From: Planctomycetota bacterium
Lineage (GTDB): Bacteria > Planctomycetota > J058
Assembly (NCBI GenBank): GCA_019636275.1
Contig: JAHBXY010000051.1
Span: 1 to 52,725, forward strand
Direction: 5' to 3'
Length of the DNA stretch: 52,725 nt
Shown here: positions 15,704 through 23,760 of the stretch, in pieces
Numbering within the stretch: position 1 is the first letter of the stretch
Layout: each line of letters begins with the position of its first letter
Program-made: the position numbers and the translations under genes
The notes under the pieces: generated by a model
What the model saw: only the letters and a program-made list of their open reading frames with translations
Told to the model about the DNA's origin: nothing
Databases searched by the model: none

Positions 15704-17025
15704 ATGGCCCGCTCGCCCAGCTTCGAGCGCCAGGGCGCCGTGCCGGGCGGCCTGCGCCTCGACCGCATGCGGGCCCTCGTCGAGGCCCTCGACCGGCCCG
15801 ACCGCGCCTACCGCGTCGTGCACGTCGCCGGCACCAAGGGCAAGGGCACGACCTGCGCCGCGGTCGCCTCGGTCCTCGACCGCGCCGGCCGCCGCGTGGG
15901 CCTCTACACGTCGCCGCACCTCGTCGACCTGCGCGAGCGCATCCGCGTCGGCCCGCGCCCCGCGCCCGACGCCCTGTGGGTCGAGGCCGGAGGCGCCGTG
16001 CGGGCCGCCGTCGCCGCCCTGGGCCTCGAGGTCGGCCGCGACGACGGGCCGACGTGGTTCGAGCTGTGCACGGCGCTGGCGCTCGAGGTCTTCCGGCGCG
16101 CGGCCGTCGACGTCGCCGTCCTCGAGGTCGGCCTGGGCGGGCGCCTAGACGCGACCAACGTCGTCACCCCGGACGTGGCCGTGATCACGCGCCTCGCCCG
16201 CGACCACGCGGCCGTCCTCGGCCCCGACGTGGCCGCGATCGCCGCCGAGAAGGCGGGGATCCTCAAGCCGGGCGTGCCCGCCGCCGCCGCGCCGGGCGAC
16301 CCGACCGCCGAGGCGGTCGTCGTCCGCCGCGCCGCCGAGGTCGACGCCCCGCTGTGGCTCCTCGGGCGCGACCTCGGCGCCGAGGTCCTGCACGACGGGC
16401 CCGACGGCGTCCGCGCGCGGCTCGTCACGCCGCGCAGCGCCCGCGAGGTCGCGGCCCCGGTGGCCGCCGCGACGGTCGCCAACCTCGCGCTCGCCCTGGC
16501 CGCGCTCGACGTCCTCGCCGCCCGCGGCGCCGTCATTCCCGGCGGCCGCGCTCGACGCGGCCGTCGCGCCGGGCCTCGCGCGCCTGCGCTGGCGCGGGCG
16601 CTGGGACGTCCTGCCCGACGGGCTCGTCGTCGACGGCGCGCACGACGAGGCCTCGTTCCGGGCGCTCGCCGCCACCGCCGCCGCGCGCCTGGGGCCGGGG
16701 CCCCTGGTGCTCCTGCTCGCGGTCTCCCGCGACAAGGACCTCGACGCGATCGCCGACGTCCTCGCCCGCTGGCCGGCGCGGCCGCTCGAGGTCGTGTGCT
16801 GCGCCGCGCGCTCGCCGCGCGCGACGCCGCCCGTCGACCTCGCCGCGCGCCTGACCGCGCGCGGCGTGCGCGCGGAAGGCGGTCGACGGCGGCGCGGCGA
16901 CGGCGCTCGCGCGCGCGACGGCCCTGGCCGCCGGCCGGCCGGTGCTCGCCTGCGGCTCGCTGTTCCTCGCCGGCGAGGTGCTGGCCCTGCGCGGCGAGGA
17001 CGCGGGGCCCGCCTGGCGCGACTGA
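15704..17025 (+). pseudogene. folC: Folylpolyglutamate synthase gene with two frameshifts
   Basis: Dihydrofolate/folylpolyglutamate synthase is recognisable across three frames. Frame one (15704 to about 16545) has the P-loop VAGTKGKGTTCAAVA, LYTSPHLVDLRERI and LEVGLGGRLDATNV. The second frame (about 16545-16878) carries the GRWDVLPDGLVVDGAHDEASFRAL type of sequence and LLLAVSRDKDLDAI. The third (about 16879-17025) gives the C-terminus VLACGSLFLAGEVLALRG before TGA 17025. Each junction needs one extra base removed: one in the GGCGGCCGCG area (16540-16550) and one at GGAAGG (16874-16879). Neighbouring genes are intact. It is either a decaying gene or two sequence errors. CTG 15674 is a possible upstream start. 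Confidence 0.8.
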
Positions 17026-17083
17026 ACCATCGGGCGCCGCCGGCGTCCTGTCCTGCGTCCTGCCTGCCCGAGGAGCCTGCCCC

Positions 17084-18109
17084 ATGACCCGCGCCCCCGC
17101 CGTCGCCTGCGCGCTCGCCGCGCTCGTCCTCGCCGCGCCCGCCCGCGGCCAGACGTCGCCCCCCGCCCCCAACGGCCCGCGCCTCGAGGTCGCTGCCGGC
17201 GACGTCTCGGTGCTGGAGGTGCTTGAGCGCTGGGCCGCCGCGGCCGGCAAGGTCCTGCAGGCCGACCCCCAGCTCCAGCCGATCCGCCTGCGGCTGCACG
17301 CGACGGCCACGTTCGACGCCCTCATGCTCCGGCACGTCCTCGACATGCACGACGTGGTGCTCGTCGAGCGCGACGGCGTCCTCGAGGCGCACCACCGGCG
17401 CAACCTCCCCCACAAGGCGGGCCCGCCCTGGGACCACGTCGAGGGGCTCGCCCCCCGCAGCGACCGGCTGGTCACCTGCGTCGTCCCGATCCGCCACGGC
17501 GCCGGCGCCGCGATCTTCGCGACCCTCCGCGGCCTCATGACGCGCGACACCAACCGCGTGGGCAACATCCTCTACCTGCAGGGCCCCGAGCTGCTCCTCC
17601 TCGTCGACTTCGGCCACCAGGTGCGCTACTACCAGGAGCTGATCGCCACCCTCGACCGGCCGCCGCCGCTGGCCGAGCGCCGCATGCGTCTGAGCGTCTA
17701 CGAGGTCGACGGCGCCTGGTGGGCGAAGCAGCAGGCCGCCGAGCGCGCCGCCGGGCGGCTGGCCGCGCTCCTCGCCGGCGCGCCCGGCGACGCCGTGACC
17801 CTGCTCACGCGCTGCAGCCTGCTCGGGTCCGAGCCCGTGGCCTTCGAGCGCACCCTGGGCAACGGCATGGACCGCGCGCACCTCATGCTCGAGGTCGGCC
17901 CCGCGCCGGCCACCGCCCAGGGCGGCGAGGCCCCGCCGCCGGCGGCCCGGGGCGAGGGCCTCTACATGCGCCTGCATCTCGACCTCGGCGGCCTGCGCGT
18001 CGTCGCCCGCGCCCGCTTCGCCGCCGGCGACGCCATCGCGCTCCAGAGCTACACCGGGCGCACGACCCCGCGCGCGACCGACGTCGTGCTCGTGATCGAG
18101 CAAGAGTGA
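17084..18109 (+). CDS. Secretin N-domain-like exported protein
   Basis: 341 residues from ATG 17084 (upstream GAGGAG). A Sec signal peptide covers residues 1-23 (ending PARG-Q). Residues 32-95 resemble the STN/N0 domain of secretins and TonB receptors (VSVLEVLERWAAAAGK...). Residues 125-190 resemble a secretin N1-type domain (VVPIRHGAGAAIFATLRGLMTRD...LLLVDFGHQVRYYQELIATLD). The secretin beta-barrel/pore domain is absent; the C-terminus is a beta-rich segment. It is probably a periplasmic adaptor or a diverged secretin relative. Neighbouring genes do not encode a type II or IV pilus system. Confidence 0.75.
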   Translation: MTRAPAVACALAALVLAAPARGQTSPPAPNGPRLEVAAGDVSVLEVLERWAAAAGKVLQADPQLQPIRLRLHATATFDALMLRHVLDMHDVVLVERDGVLEAHHRRNLPHKAGPPWDHVEGLAPRSDRLVTCVVPIRHGAGAAIFATLRGLMTRDTNRVGNILYLQGPELLLLVDFGHQVRYYQELIATLDRPPPLAERRMRLSVYEVDGAWWAKQQAAERAAGRLAALLAGAPGDAVTLLTRCSLLGSEPVAFERTLGNGMDRAHLMLEVGPAPATAQGGEAPPPAARGEGLYMRLHLDLGGLRVVARARFAAGDAIALQSYTGRTTPRATDVVLVIEQE

Positions 18110-18167
18110 CGCGCCGTCCACGAGGGACGAGCTGCCCTCGTTTGTTCCGGCCGCCGCCGGAGCGTTG

Positions 18168-18184
18168 ATCGATCGCCGGATCCT
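18168..18184. repeat. 17-bp direct repeat copy
   Basis: ATCGATCGCCGGATCCT occurs here and again at 18308-18324, where it forms the loop of the large hairpin at 18281-18350. The rest of the gap (18110-18375) shows no gene. Confidence 0.7.
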
Positions 18185-18280
18185 GAAGAGGGACCGTCTT
18201 CAAGCTCGCAAGCTCGAGATCGAAGTGCTCGTGCCACGGGCGAAGTGGAACCGCAAGCGAGGCGAGGGCGCGAAGGCCGA

Positions 18281-18350
18281 GGCGAGGGGGGAGCGCGCGC
18301 GGGTCGTATCGATCGCCGGATCCTACGACCCGCGCGCGCCCCCCCTCGCC
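18281..18350. terminator. Large near-perfect hairpin
   Basis: A 16-bp perfect stem (GCGCGCGCGGGTCGTA, 18293-18308, with its complement at 18324-18339) is extended outward by GGCGAGGGGGG / CCCCCCTCGCC with one bulged A. The loop is TCGATCGCCGGATCC. It lies between convergent genes (secretin-like and yhbY) and could stop transcription from both sides. It resembles in design the hairpins of the 33-kb repeat array. Confidence 0.6.
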
Positions 18351-18375
18351 CGGCATCCGCGGCCGCAGCCGTCGA

Positions 18376-18672
18376 TCACTCAGCAGGGAGTTTCAGGCGG
18401 GGGGGATCGGCCGGGCGGTAGAGCACGGCCACGTGGCCGAGCTTCTGCACCAGCGCCGCCCCGAGCTCGCCCGACAGCGCCTCGACGTCGACCTCGACGA
18501 ACTTGCCCAGGCGCAGCTTGACGAGCTCGTGGCGGTCGAGCGCCTGCTCGAGCTCGCGCCGCAGCCCCTCGGTCCCGCCGTGCTTGCCCAGCTTGAGCTG
18601 CGGTTCGAGGCCGTGGGCGCGGCTGCGGAGGAAGGAGACCTGCTTCGTGTTCAGGTGAGGCGGCTCGGGCAT
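18376..18672 (-). CDS. yhbY: YhbY-family CRM-domain RNA-binding protein
   Basis: 98 residues covering one CRM domain: LNTKQVSFLRSRAHGLEPQL, the KLGKHGGTEGL loop (GxxG-like, RNA contact) and DRHELVKLRLGKFV. The family associates with pre-50S ribosomal particles. ATG 18672. It is the last gene of the operon that includes the AmpG-like and LPS-kinase-like genes, 35 bases after the latter. Confidence 0.9.
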   Translation of the reverse strand: MPEPPHLNTKQVSFLRSRAHGLEPQLKLGKHGGTEGLRRELEQALDRHELVKLRLGKFVEVDVEALSGELGAALVQKLGHVAVLYRPADPPRLKLPAE

Positions 18673-18707
18673 GGCGGGATCGTAGCAGCGCGCGGCCGGG
18701 CCGGCGG

Positions 18708-20342
18708 TCACGTCGCGCGCCGCGCCGCCCGGCGGGCCTTGGCGGCGGCCCGCGCGGCCAGCCGCTCGGCCACGCGCCGCCCGAGGCCCAGGGCCCCCCA
18801 GGCCGCCAGCTCCGGCGCGAGGACGGCGTCGCCCCCGGCGGCCAGGTAGGCGCGGAAGAAGCGCGCCCGGTCCGTGCGAGAGGCCCCGGGCGGCAGGTCG
18901 GCGAGCTGCGTCAGGGCGCGCAGCTTGGCCTCGCGGTCGAGCGGCGCGCGGCGCACCTCGTCGAGGTCGATCACCCACACGTCCCAGGCGTCGGCGCCGC
19001 GCGGCCGCACGAGGAGGTTCTGCGCGGCGAGGTCGTGGTGCGCGAGGCCGGTCGCGTGGAGCCGCCCGAGGACGCGCCCCAGCGCGCGCGCCAGCGCCCG
19101 GCGCGCCGCCGGCGCGGGCGGCGTCGCGCCGGGCTCGAACAGGCGGTGGAGCATGGTCACGCCCTCGAGGTGCTCCATGAGCAGCGTCGCCCGCGTCGGC
19201 CAGAGCGTCCCCTCGACGACCAGCGCCAGGTGGCGCGGCGCGGGCACGCCGCGGACCTCGCAGGCGCGGGCCGCGCGCCAGGCCCGGAGCGCCGTGGGCG
19301 CGAGCAGGGCCTCCAGGCGCGCGGCGAGCCCCGGGAGGGGGTAGCGCTTGCGCACGAGCGGCCGGCCGTCGGGGCCCGCGACGAGCTCGAGGCGCGAGCG
19401 GCCGCGCGGGTGGGCGTGGAGGAGCGCCAGCGGCGGGGCGTCGACGAGCGCGGCGACCTGCTCGGGGGCGAGCTCGCGCCGCCGCCACACGCGCCGGCCG
19501 AGGGTCCGCTCGACGGCGAACAGCGTCGACTCGACCAGGCAGCGCCGGTCGCGGCTCACGAGGCGCACCGCCTCGAACCGCGCCGCCTCGGCCCGCAGGG
19601 CGTCGGCGAGCGCGTCGGCCGGGCCGAGCGCCGGGTCGAGCGGCGCGTAGGCGCGGGCCAGCGCGGCCAGCTCGTCGCCGGCGGCGCCGGCGTCGTCGGG
19701 CTCGAACAGCCCGAGCGAGTGGACCAGCCGGCCCAGGCGCCGCCGGCGCAGGGCGGCGCCGGGCGCCCGCAGGCGCGCCGAGTGCAGGTCGAGGACGAAC
19801 AGCTCGTCGGGGCCGCGCACGAGCACGTTGCCCGCGTGCAGGTCGGGGTGGTCGACGCCGGCCGCGAACACCGCGCGCATGAGCCGCGCCAGCCCGGCGA
19901 GCAGGTCGTCGCGCCGGGCGCCCGCCGCGCGCAGGGCCCGCAGGCGCTCCGGCAGCCCCTCGGCCTCGAGCGCGCGCGTGGCGAGCACGCTGGCCACGAC
20001 GAGCCCCCGGCGCCGCTCCTCGGCCAGGAGCACCGGCGGCGGGCAGGGCACGCCGCGGCCGGCGAGGTGCACGAGCGCCGCCCACTCGCGGCGCGCCGGC
20101 GACCCGCGCACGAGCGACAGGAGCCGCTCGCCCGGGCGCAGGGCGCGGAAGCGCTTCACGAACAGGTCGCCGCCCGGCGCCGGCAGGCGCACGACCGTGC
20201 GCACGCGGTTGCGCTTGATCACCTGCGCGCCCGGCAGGCGCGCCAGGTCGGCCGCGCCGGGCGCGAGCACGTCGCGGGCGAACGCCTCGTACGCCGGGTC
20301 GAGCCGGAGGCGCAGGCCGGCGGCGACCAGATCGCGCGTCAC
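18708..20342 (-). CDS. Tandem lipopolysaccharide kinase (WaaP/InaA-like) protein
   Basis: 544 residues from GTG 20342, which overlaps the MFS stop as GTGA. Two kinase-like modules lie in series. The first (residues 30-290) has FVKRFRAL, DHPDLHAGNVLVRG and FVLDLHSARL. The second (residues 305-530) has LVRKRYPLPG, HHDLAAQNLLVRP and WVIDLDEVRR. Both keep the HxDLxxxN and D(L/L)D signatures of WaaP/InaA kinases, which phosphorylate lipid A core heptose or Kdo. A two-module fusion is unusual. Context with an AmpG-like importer suggests envelope metabolism. No membrane segment. Confidence 0.8.
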   Translation of the reverse strand: MTRDLVAAGLRLRLDPAYEAFARDVLAPGAADLARLPGAQVIKRNRVRTVVRLPAPGGDLFVKRFRALRPGERLLSLVRGSPARREWAALVHLAGRGVPCPPPVLLAEERRRGLVVASVLATRALEAEGLPERLRALRAAGARRDDLLAGLARLMRAVFAAGVDHPDLHAGNVLVRGPDELFVLDLHSARLRAPGAALRRRRLGRLVHSLGLFEPDDAGAAGDELAALARAYAPLDPALGPADALADALRAEAARFEAVRLVSRDRRCLVESTLFAVERTLGRRVWRRRELAPEQVAALVDAPPLALLHAHPRGRSRLELVAGPDGRPLVRKRYPLPGLAARLEALLAPTALRAWRAARACEVRGVPAPRHLALVVEGTLWPTRATLLMEHLEGVTMLHRLFEPGATPPAPAARRALARALGRVLGRLHATGLAHHDLAAQNLLVRPRGADAWDVWVIDLDEVRRAPLDREAKLRALTQLADLPPGASRTDRARFFRAYLAAGGDAVLAPELAAWGALGLGRRVAERLAARAAAKARRAARRAT

Positions 20343-21568
20343 GGCCGCGATTCTACGCCCGCCCGGCGCAGGGGCAGGAGCGGGAGCAGGAGCGCCACGG
20401 ACGCCAGCGTCCCGAGCGAGAAGAGCGGCCCGTAGCCGAGCGCCTGCGCGGCCGCGCCCGAGGCCCAGGCGCCCGGCGACTTGCCCAGGACCTCCACGCT
20501 GGCCAGGAGCGTGTAGTGCGTGGCCCCGATCGCCCGGTCGACGCGGGCCATCATGAAGGCGAACAGCGCCGTGGTGAGCACGCCCGAGGCGAGGTGCTCG
20601 GCGCAGGTCACGGCGATCACGTGGACGGCCTCGAGCTCGCCCGGGCGGCGCGCGTGGTCGGCGAGCAGGGCCTGCGCGGCGAGCGGCAGGCAGCGGAGGA
20701 GGGCGGCCCAGAAGAGGACGTCCCAGGGGCGCAGGCGCGAGGCCAGGAGCCCGCCCAGGAGCGACCCGGTGAACGAGGCGACCATGCCGTAGGTGCCCAC
20801 CCACAGGGCGATCTCGTCGCGCGTGAACCCGCAGTCGACGAGGAACGGCTTGAACATGGCGTCGACGAGCGACTCGCCCGCCCGGTAGGTGCCGACGAAC
20901 ACGAGCAGCCACGCCCCGGCGCGCGTCGACGCCGCCGCGCGCAGGGCGCGCAGGACGCCCGCCAGCGTCTCCGGCGGCGCCTCGGCCTGCGCCGGCCGGG
21001 GCGGCTCGCGCCAGCAGAGGACGACGACGAGCACCACGGCGGTCAGCGCGGCCATGGCCACGAACGCGCCGGTCCAGCCCCAGCCGAGCCGCCCGCTGGC
21101 CCACACCAGCGTGCCGCCGCCGCCGATCATGCCCAGCTTGTAGCCGCACACCTGCGCCGCGTTGCCCAGCCCCAGCTCCTCCGGGGCGAGCAGGTCCACG
21201 GCGAGGCCGTCGACGGCGATGTCCTGCGTGGCGGCCAGGAGGTTCAGGACGAACACGAGCGCGAGCAGGGCCGGCAGGTGGTCGTGGACCAGCGCCGTGA
21301 GCCCGCAGGCGAGCACGAGGAGCAGGAGGAGCGGCACGAGCCACGACCGCCGCCGCCCGAAGCGGTCGGAGCCGTAGCGGTCGACGAGCGGCGCCCACAG
21401 CGCCTTGCACACCCACGGCAAGGACAGCGCGCCCGCGAACCCGACCGCCACGAGCGACAGCCCGCGCTCGCGCAGGAACACGGGCAGCGCCGTGGCCTGA
21501 AAGCCGAAGGGCAGGCCCTGGGCCATGTAGAGGGCGGAGAGCAAGGCCAGCTTGCGCGCGCGCGTCAC
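20339..21568 (-). CDS. AmpG-like MFS transporter
   Basis: 409 residues, about 12 hydrophobic segments. The AmpG/acetyl-CoA transporter family signature ATQDIAVDGLAVDLL is at about residues 112-126, with SALYMAQGLPFGFQ at the N-terminus. AmpG imports anhydromuropeptides during peptidoglycan recycling. The start is GTG 21568, 4 bases after the upstream gene's stop. Substrate not provable here. Confidence 0.85.
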   Translation of the reverse strand: MTRARKLALLSALYMAQGLPFGFQATALPVFLRERGLSLVAVGFAGALSLPWVCKALWAPLVDRYGSDRFGRRRSWLVPLLLLLVLACGLTALVHDHLPALLALVFVLNLLAATQDIAVDGLAVDLLAPEELGLGNAAQVCGYKLGMIGGGGTLVWASGRLGWGWTGAFVAMAALTAVVLVVVLCWREPPRPAQAEAPPETLAGVLRALRAAASTRAGAWLLVFVGTYRAGESLVDAMFKPFLVDCGFTRDEIALWVGTYGMVASFTGSLLGGLLASRLRPWDVLFWAALLRCLPLAAQALLADHARRPGELEAVHVIAVTCAEHLASGVLTTALFAFMMARVDRAIGATHYTLLASVEVLGKSPGAWASGAAAQALGYGPLFSLGTLASVALLLPLLPLRRAGVESRP

Positions 21569-21572
21569 GGGG

Positions 21573-22403
21573 TCAGGGGGTGATCGCCACGAGCAGCCGG
21601 TAGGGGATCTTCTCGGCCGCGGCGAACACGGCGGCCACGCGCACGAGCACGACCTGCCCCTCCTGCACGGCGAGCGAGACCGACTCGTTGCCGGGCACGC
21701 CCAGCTCGTCGTCGTCCGACGACGCCAGCGGCGCGCGCAGGCGGCCGGGGGCGAACGCGTCCAGCCGCAGGTCGCCTTCGGCGGCGCGCACGACCACGCG
21801 CAGGGTGCCGGCGCGCTCGCAGCGCAGGGCGAACCAGTCGCGGTGGTCGTGCTCGCGCGGGGAGACCGCGTCCTCGACCGACACGGCCTGGCCGCCGACC
21901 GTGAGCGCCCGCGCGCCCGACGGCCGCCCGTCCGGGTCGGCCGGGCGGGCCAGGCCGGGCGTGGGGGCGAACGCCCCGCTGATCACGAAGCGCGCCTCGG
22001 CCGAGCCGTTCACCTCGACCACGGCGGCGTAGCGGCCCGCCGCCGGCAGGAGCAGGGTGAGCGCCTCGGTCCCGCGCGCCCCCAGGAGGTCGCGATCGGA
22101 GCGGCCGCCGGGGAACGGCTGGCCGTCCGGGTCCAGGAGGTCGGGCAGCGGCTGGCCCTCGTCGTCGCAGAGGAACAGGACCAGGTCACCCTCGCCCTCG
22201 GCCTGCACGACGACGGTCAGGAGGCCGGCGCCGGGCGCCTCGAAGGGGAACGTCGCCGGCGCGTCCGCCTTGACCGTCGCCCGCCGCGCGGCGCCGATCG
22301 GCAGGTCGGGCGGCAGCTCCTGCGCCGCGGCCCGCGCCGGCAGCGTGGCGAGGCCGACCAGGCCGGCGGCCACGACGACGGCCAGGACGGGGCCGGCGCG
22401 CAC
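21573..22403 (-). CDS. Secreted beta-domain protein, paralogue 2
   Basis: 276 residues from GTG 22403. A signal peptide (residues 1-26, ending ARAAA-Q) is followed by two beta-rich modules. The motifs DGQPFPGGRSDRD, DWFALRCERAGTLRVVV and GNESVSLAVQEGQVVLVRV mirror those of the gene immediately upstream. The modules resemble bacterial pre-peptidase C-terminal (PPC)-like beta-sandwich domains. No catalytic domain is present. The start follows the upstream stop by 5 bases, so translation is probably coupled. Function unknown. Confidence 0.7.
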   Translation of the reverse strand: MRAGPVLAVVVAAGLVGLATLPARAAAQELPPDLPIGAARRATVKADAPATFPFEAPGAGLLTVVVQAEGEGDLVLFLCDDEGQPLPDLLDPDGQPFPGGRSDRDLLGARGTEALTLLLPAAGRYAAVVEVNGSAEARFVISGAFAPTPGLARPADPDGRPSGARALTVGGQAVSVEDAVSPREHDHRDWFALRCERAGTLRVVVRAAEGDLRLDAFAPGRLRAPLASSDDDELGVPGNESVSLAVQEGQVVLVRVAAVFAAAEKIPYRLLVAITP

Positions 22404-22408
22404 GGGGG

Positions 22409-23194
22409 TCAGTTCGGGATCAGGCCCGTGACGAGCCGGTAGGGGACGACCTCCTCGCTGCTGAAGACGGTCGCCACGCGCACGTAGATCGTCTGGCCGG
22501 CCTCGACCTCGATCGTCACCGACTCGTTGCCCTTGACGTCCTGCAGGTCCTGGTCGGACGAGGCGATCGGCGTGCGGTAGCTCCCCTCGCGGTAGACCTC
22601 GAGCTTGAGGTCGCCCTCGGGGGCCTTGGTCAGGATCGTGAGCGTGCCGGCCTCGGCCACCTGGAGCTTGAACCAGTCCCAGGCGTCGGCGCCGCCCAGC
22701 GTGTCCTCGACCGGCTTGCCGACGGCGATCGCCGTGGCGCGCGACGGGCGCCCGTCCGGATCGGGGGTGGCGGTCGCCAGGTTCGGCGCCGGGGCGAACC
22801 CGCCCGACACCGAGAACTTCGCCCGCTCCCCGCCCGACGCCAGCTCCACGACCACGTGGTAGGTGCCCGGCTCGGCCAGGATCACGGCCAGGAACTCCTG
22901 GCTCTTGTCCCCCCGGTAGTCGCGATCGGAGCGGCCGTCCGGCAGCGGCTGGCCGTCCTCGTCGGTCACCAGGAGCACGAGGTCGTCCTCCTCCGACTCG
23001 CCGCTGAGGGCCACGGCGAGGATCCCCGCCGCCTCCACCTTCAGCGCGTAGGTCGTCGGCGCGCCCTCGGCGCACACGCCCTTCGTCACGGCGCCCAGCG
23101 GCAGGGGCGCCGGCGCGCCCTGACCCAGCGCCGCCCCGCCCCCGGCGAGGAGCGACAGCACCAACACGAGCGATGCGGGACGCAACGACGTCAT
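22409..23194 (-). CDS. Secreted beta-domain protein, paralogue 1
   Basis: 261 residues from ATG 23194 with GGGAGGT upstream; the in-frame ATG at 23443 would put 83 residues before the signal peptide. The signal peptide ends ALG-Q near residue 25. Two PPC-like modules follow, the second with DWFKLQVAEAGTLTIL and GNESVTIEVEAGQTIYVRV. It is paralogous to the downstream gene and less charged. It opens the operon that continues through the AmpG-like gene to yhbY. Confidence 0.75.
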   Translation of the reverse strand: MTSLRPASLVLVLSLLAGGGAALGQGAPAPLPLGAVTKGVCAEGAPTTYALKVEAAGILAVALSGESEEDDLVLLVTDEDGQPLPDGRSDRDYRGDKSQEFLAVILAEPGTYHVVVELASGGERAKFSVSGGFAPAPNLATATPDPDGRPSRATAIAVGKPVEDTLGGADAWDWFKLQVAEAGTLTILTKAPEGDLKLEVYREGSYRTPIASSDQDLQDVKGNESVTIEVEAGQTIYVRVATVFSSEEVVPYRLVTGLIPN

Positions 23195-23259
23195 GGAGAC
23201 CTCCCTGAGCGAGCCCCTGAGCGAGCGAGGAGCGTAGGTGACAGAAAACGCCCCGACAA

Positions 23260-23285
23260 GGGGCCCGGGCGAACCCGGGGGCCCC
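23260..23285. promoter_or_regulatory. GC hairpin in divergent promoter region
   Basis: GGGGCCCGGG (23260-23269) and CCCGGGGGCCCC (23274-23285) flank a CGAA loop, between divergent genes and just upstream of a TATACT hexamer. It could be an operator-like palindrome or an RNA hairpin. Confidence 0.4.
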
Positions 23286-23289
23286 CCGG

Positions 23290-23295
23290 TATACT
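23290..23295 (+). promoter_or_regulatory. Candidate -10 element TATACT
   Basis: TATACT matches the sigma-70 -10 consensus at five of six bases and lies 27 bases before the PEGA lipoprotein GTG. No good -35 is seen because the expected site overlaps the GC hairpin. Confidence 0.4.
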
Positions 23296-23321
23296 CCCGC
23301 GCAAAGGGAGAGGGGGACGCC

Positions 23322-23753
23322 GTGTTCGCGAAGAAGGCACTCTGCGTGTGGCTGGCCGTGACGATCGTCCTGGCGCCGGGCTGCCCGCACACGACCCGCA
23401 TCATCACCGAGCCCGAGGGCGCGGAGATCGAGATCGACAACATCTACGTCGGCACGTCGCCGGTGAACTTCCCCAGCCGGTCGGGCCTCCCCGACACGGC
23501 CTACATCAAGGTCAGCAAGGAGGGCTACGAGCCGATCAAGAACGGCATCCTGCGCAAGGCCTACCGCGCGGACCTGTCGCTCCTGCTGCTGCTCGCGGGG
23601 ATCATCCCCTACTTCTTCTCGGCCCGCTTCGAGGACGACTACCGCTTCGCCCTCAAGCCGCTGCCGGGGACGCAGCCGCCGCCGCCGCCGGCGCGCACGA
23701 CCCCGCCGCCGCCGCCCGCGCCGGCGCCGACGGACGACGCGTCCGGCCAGTAG
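23322..23753 (+). CDS. PEGA-domain lipoprotein
   Basis: 143 residues from GTG 23322, chosen for its AGGGAGAGGGGG ribosome-binding site and because the lipobox APGC (Cys21) then sits at a normal distance; the ATG at 23238 would add 28 residues. Residues 26-75 form a PEGA domain (TEPEGAEIEIDNIYVGTSPV...YIKVSKEGYEP), a beta-fold common in surface proteins. A hydrophobic patch (LSLLLLLAGIIPYFF, about residues 87-101) and a Pro-rich tail follow. It is envelope-located; partner unknown. Confidence 0.8.
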   Translation: MFAKKALCVWLAVTIVLAPGCPHTTRIITEPEGAEIEIDNIYVGTSPVNFPSRSGLPDTAYIKVSKEGYEPIKNGILRKAYRADLSLLLLLAGIIPYFFSARFEDDYRFALKPLPGTQPPPPPARTTPPPPPAPAPTDDASGQ

Positions 23754-23760
23754 GCGTCGC

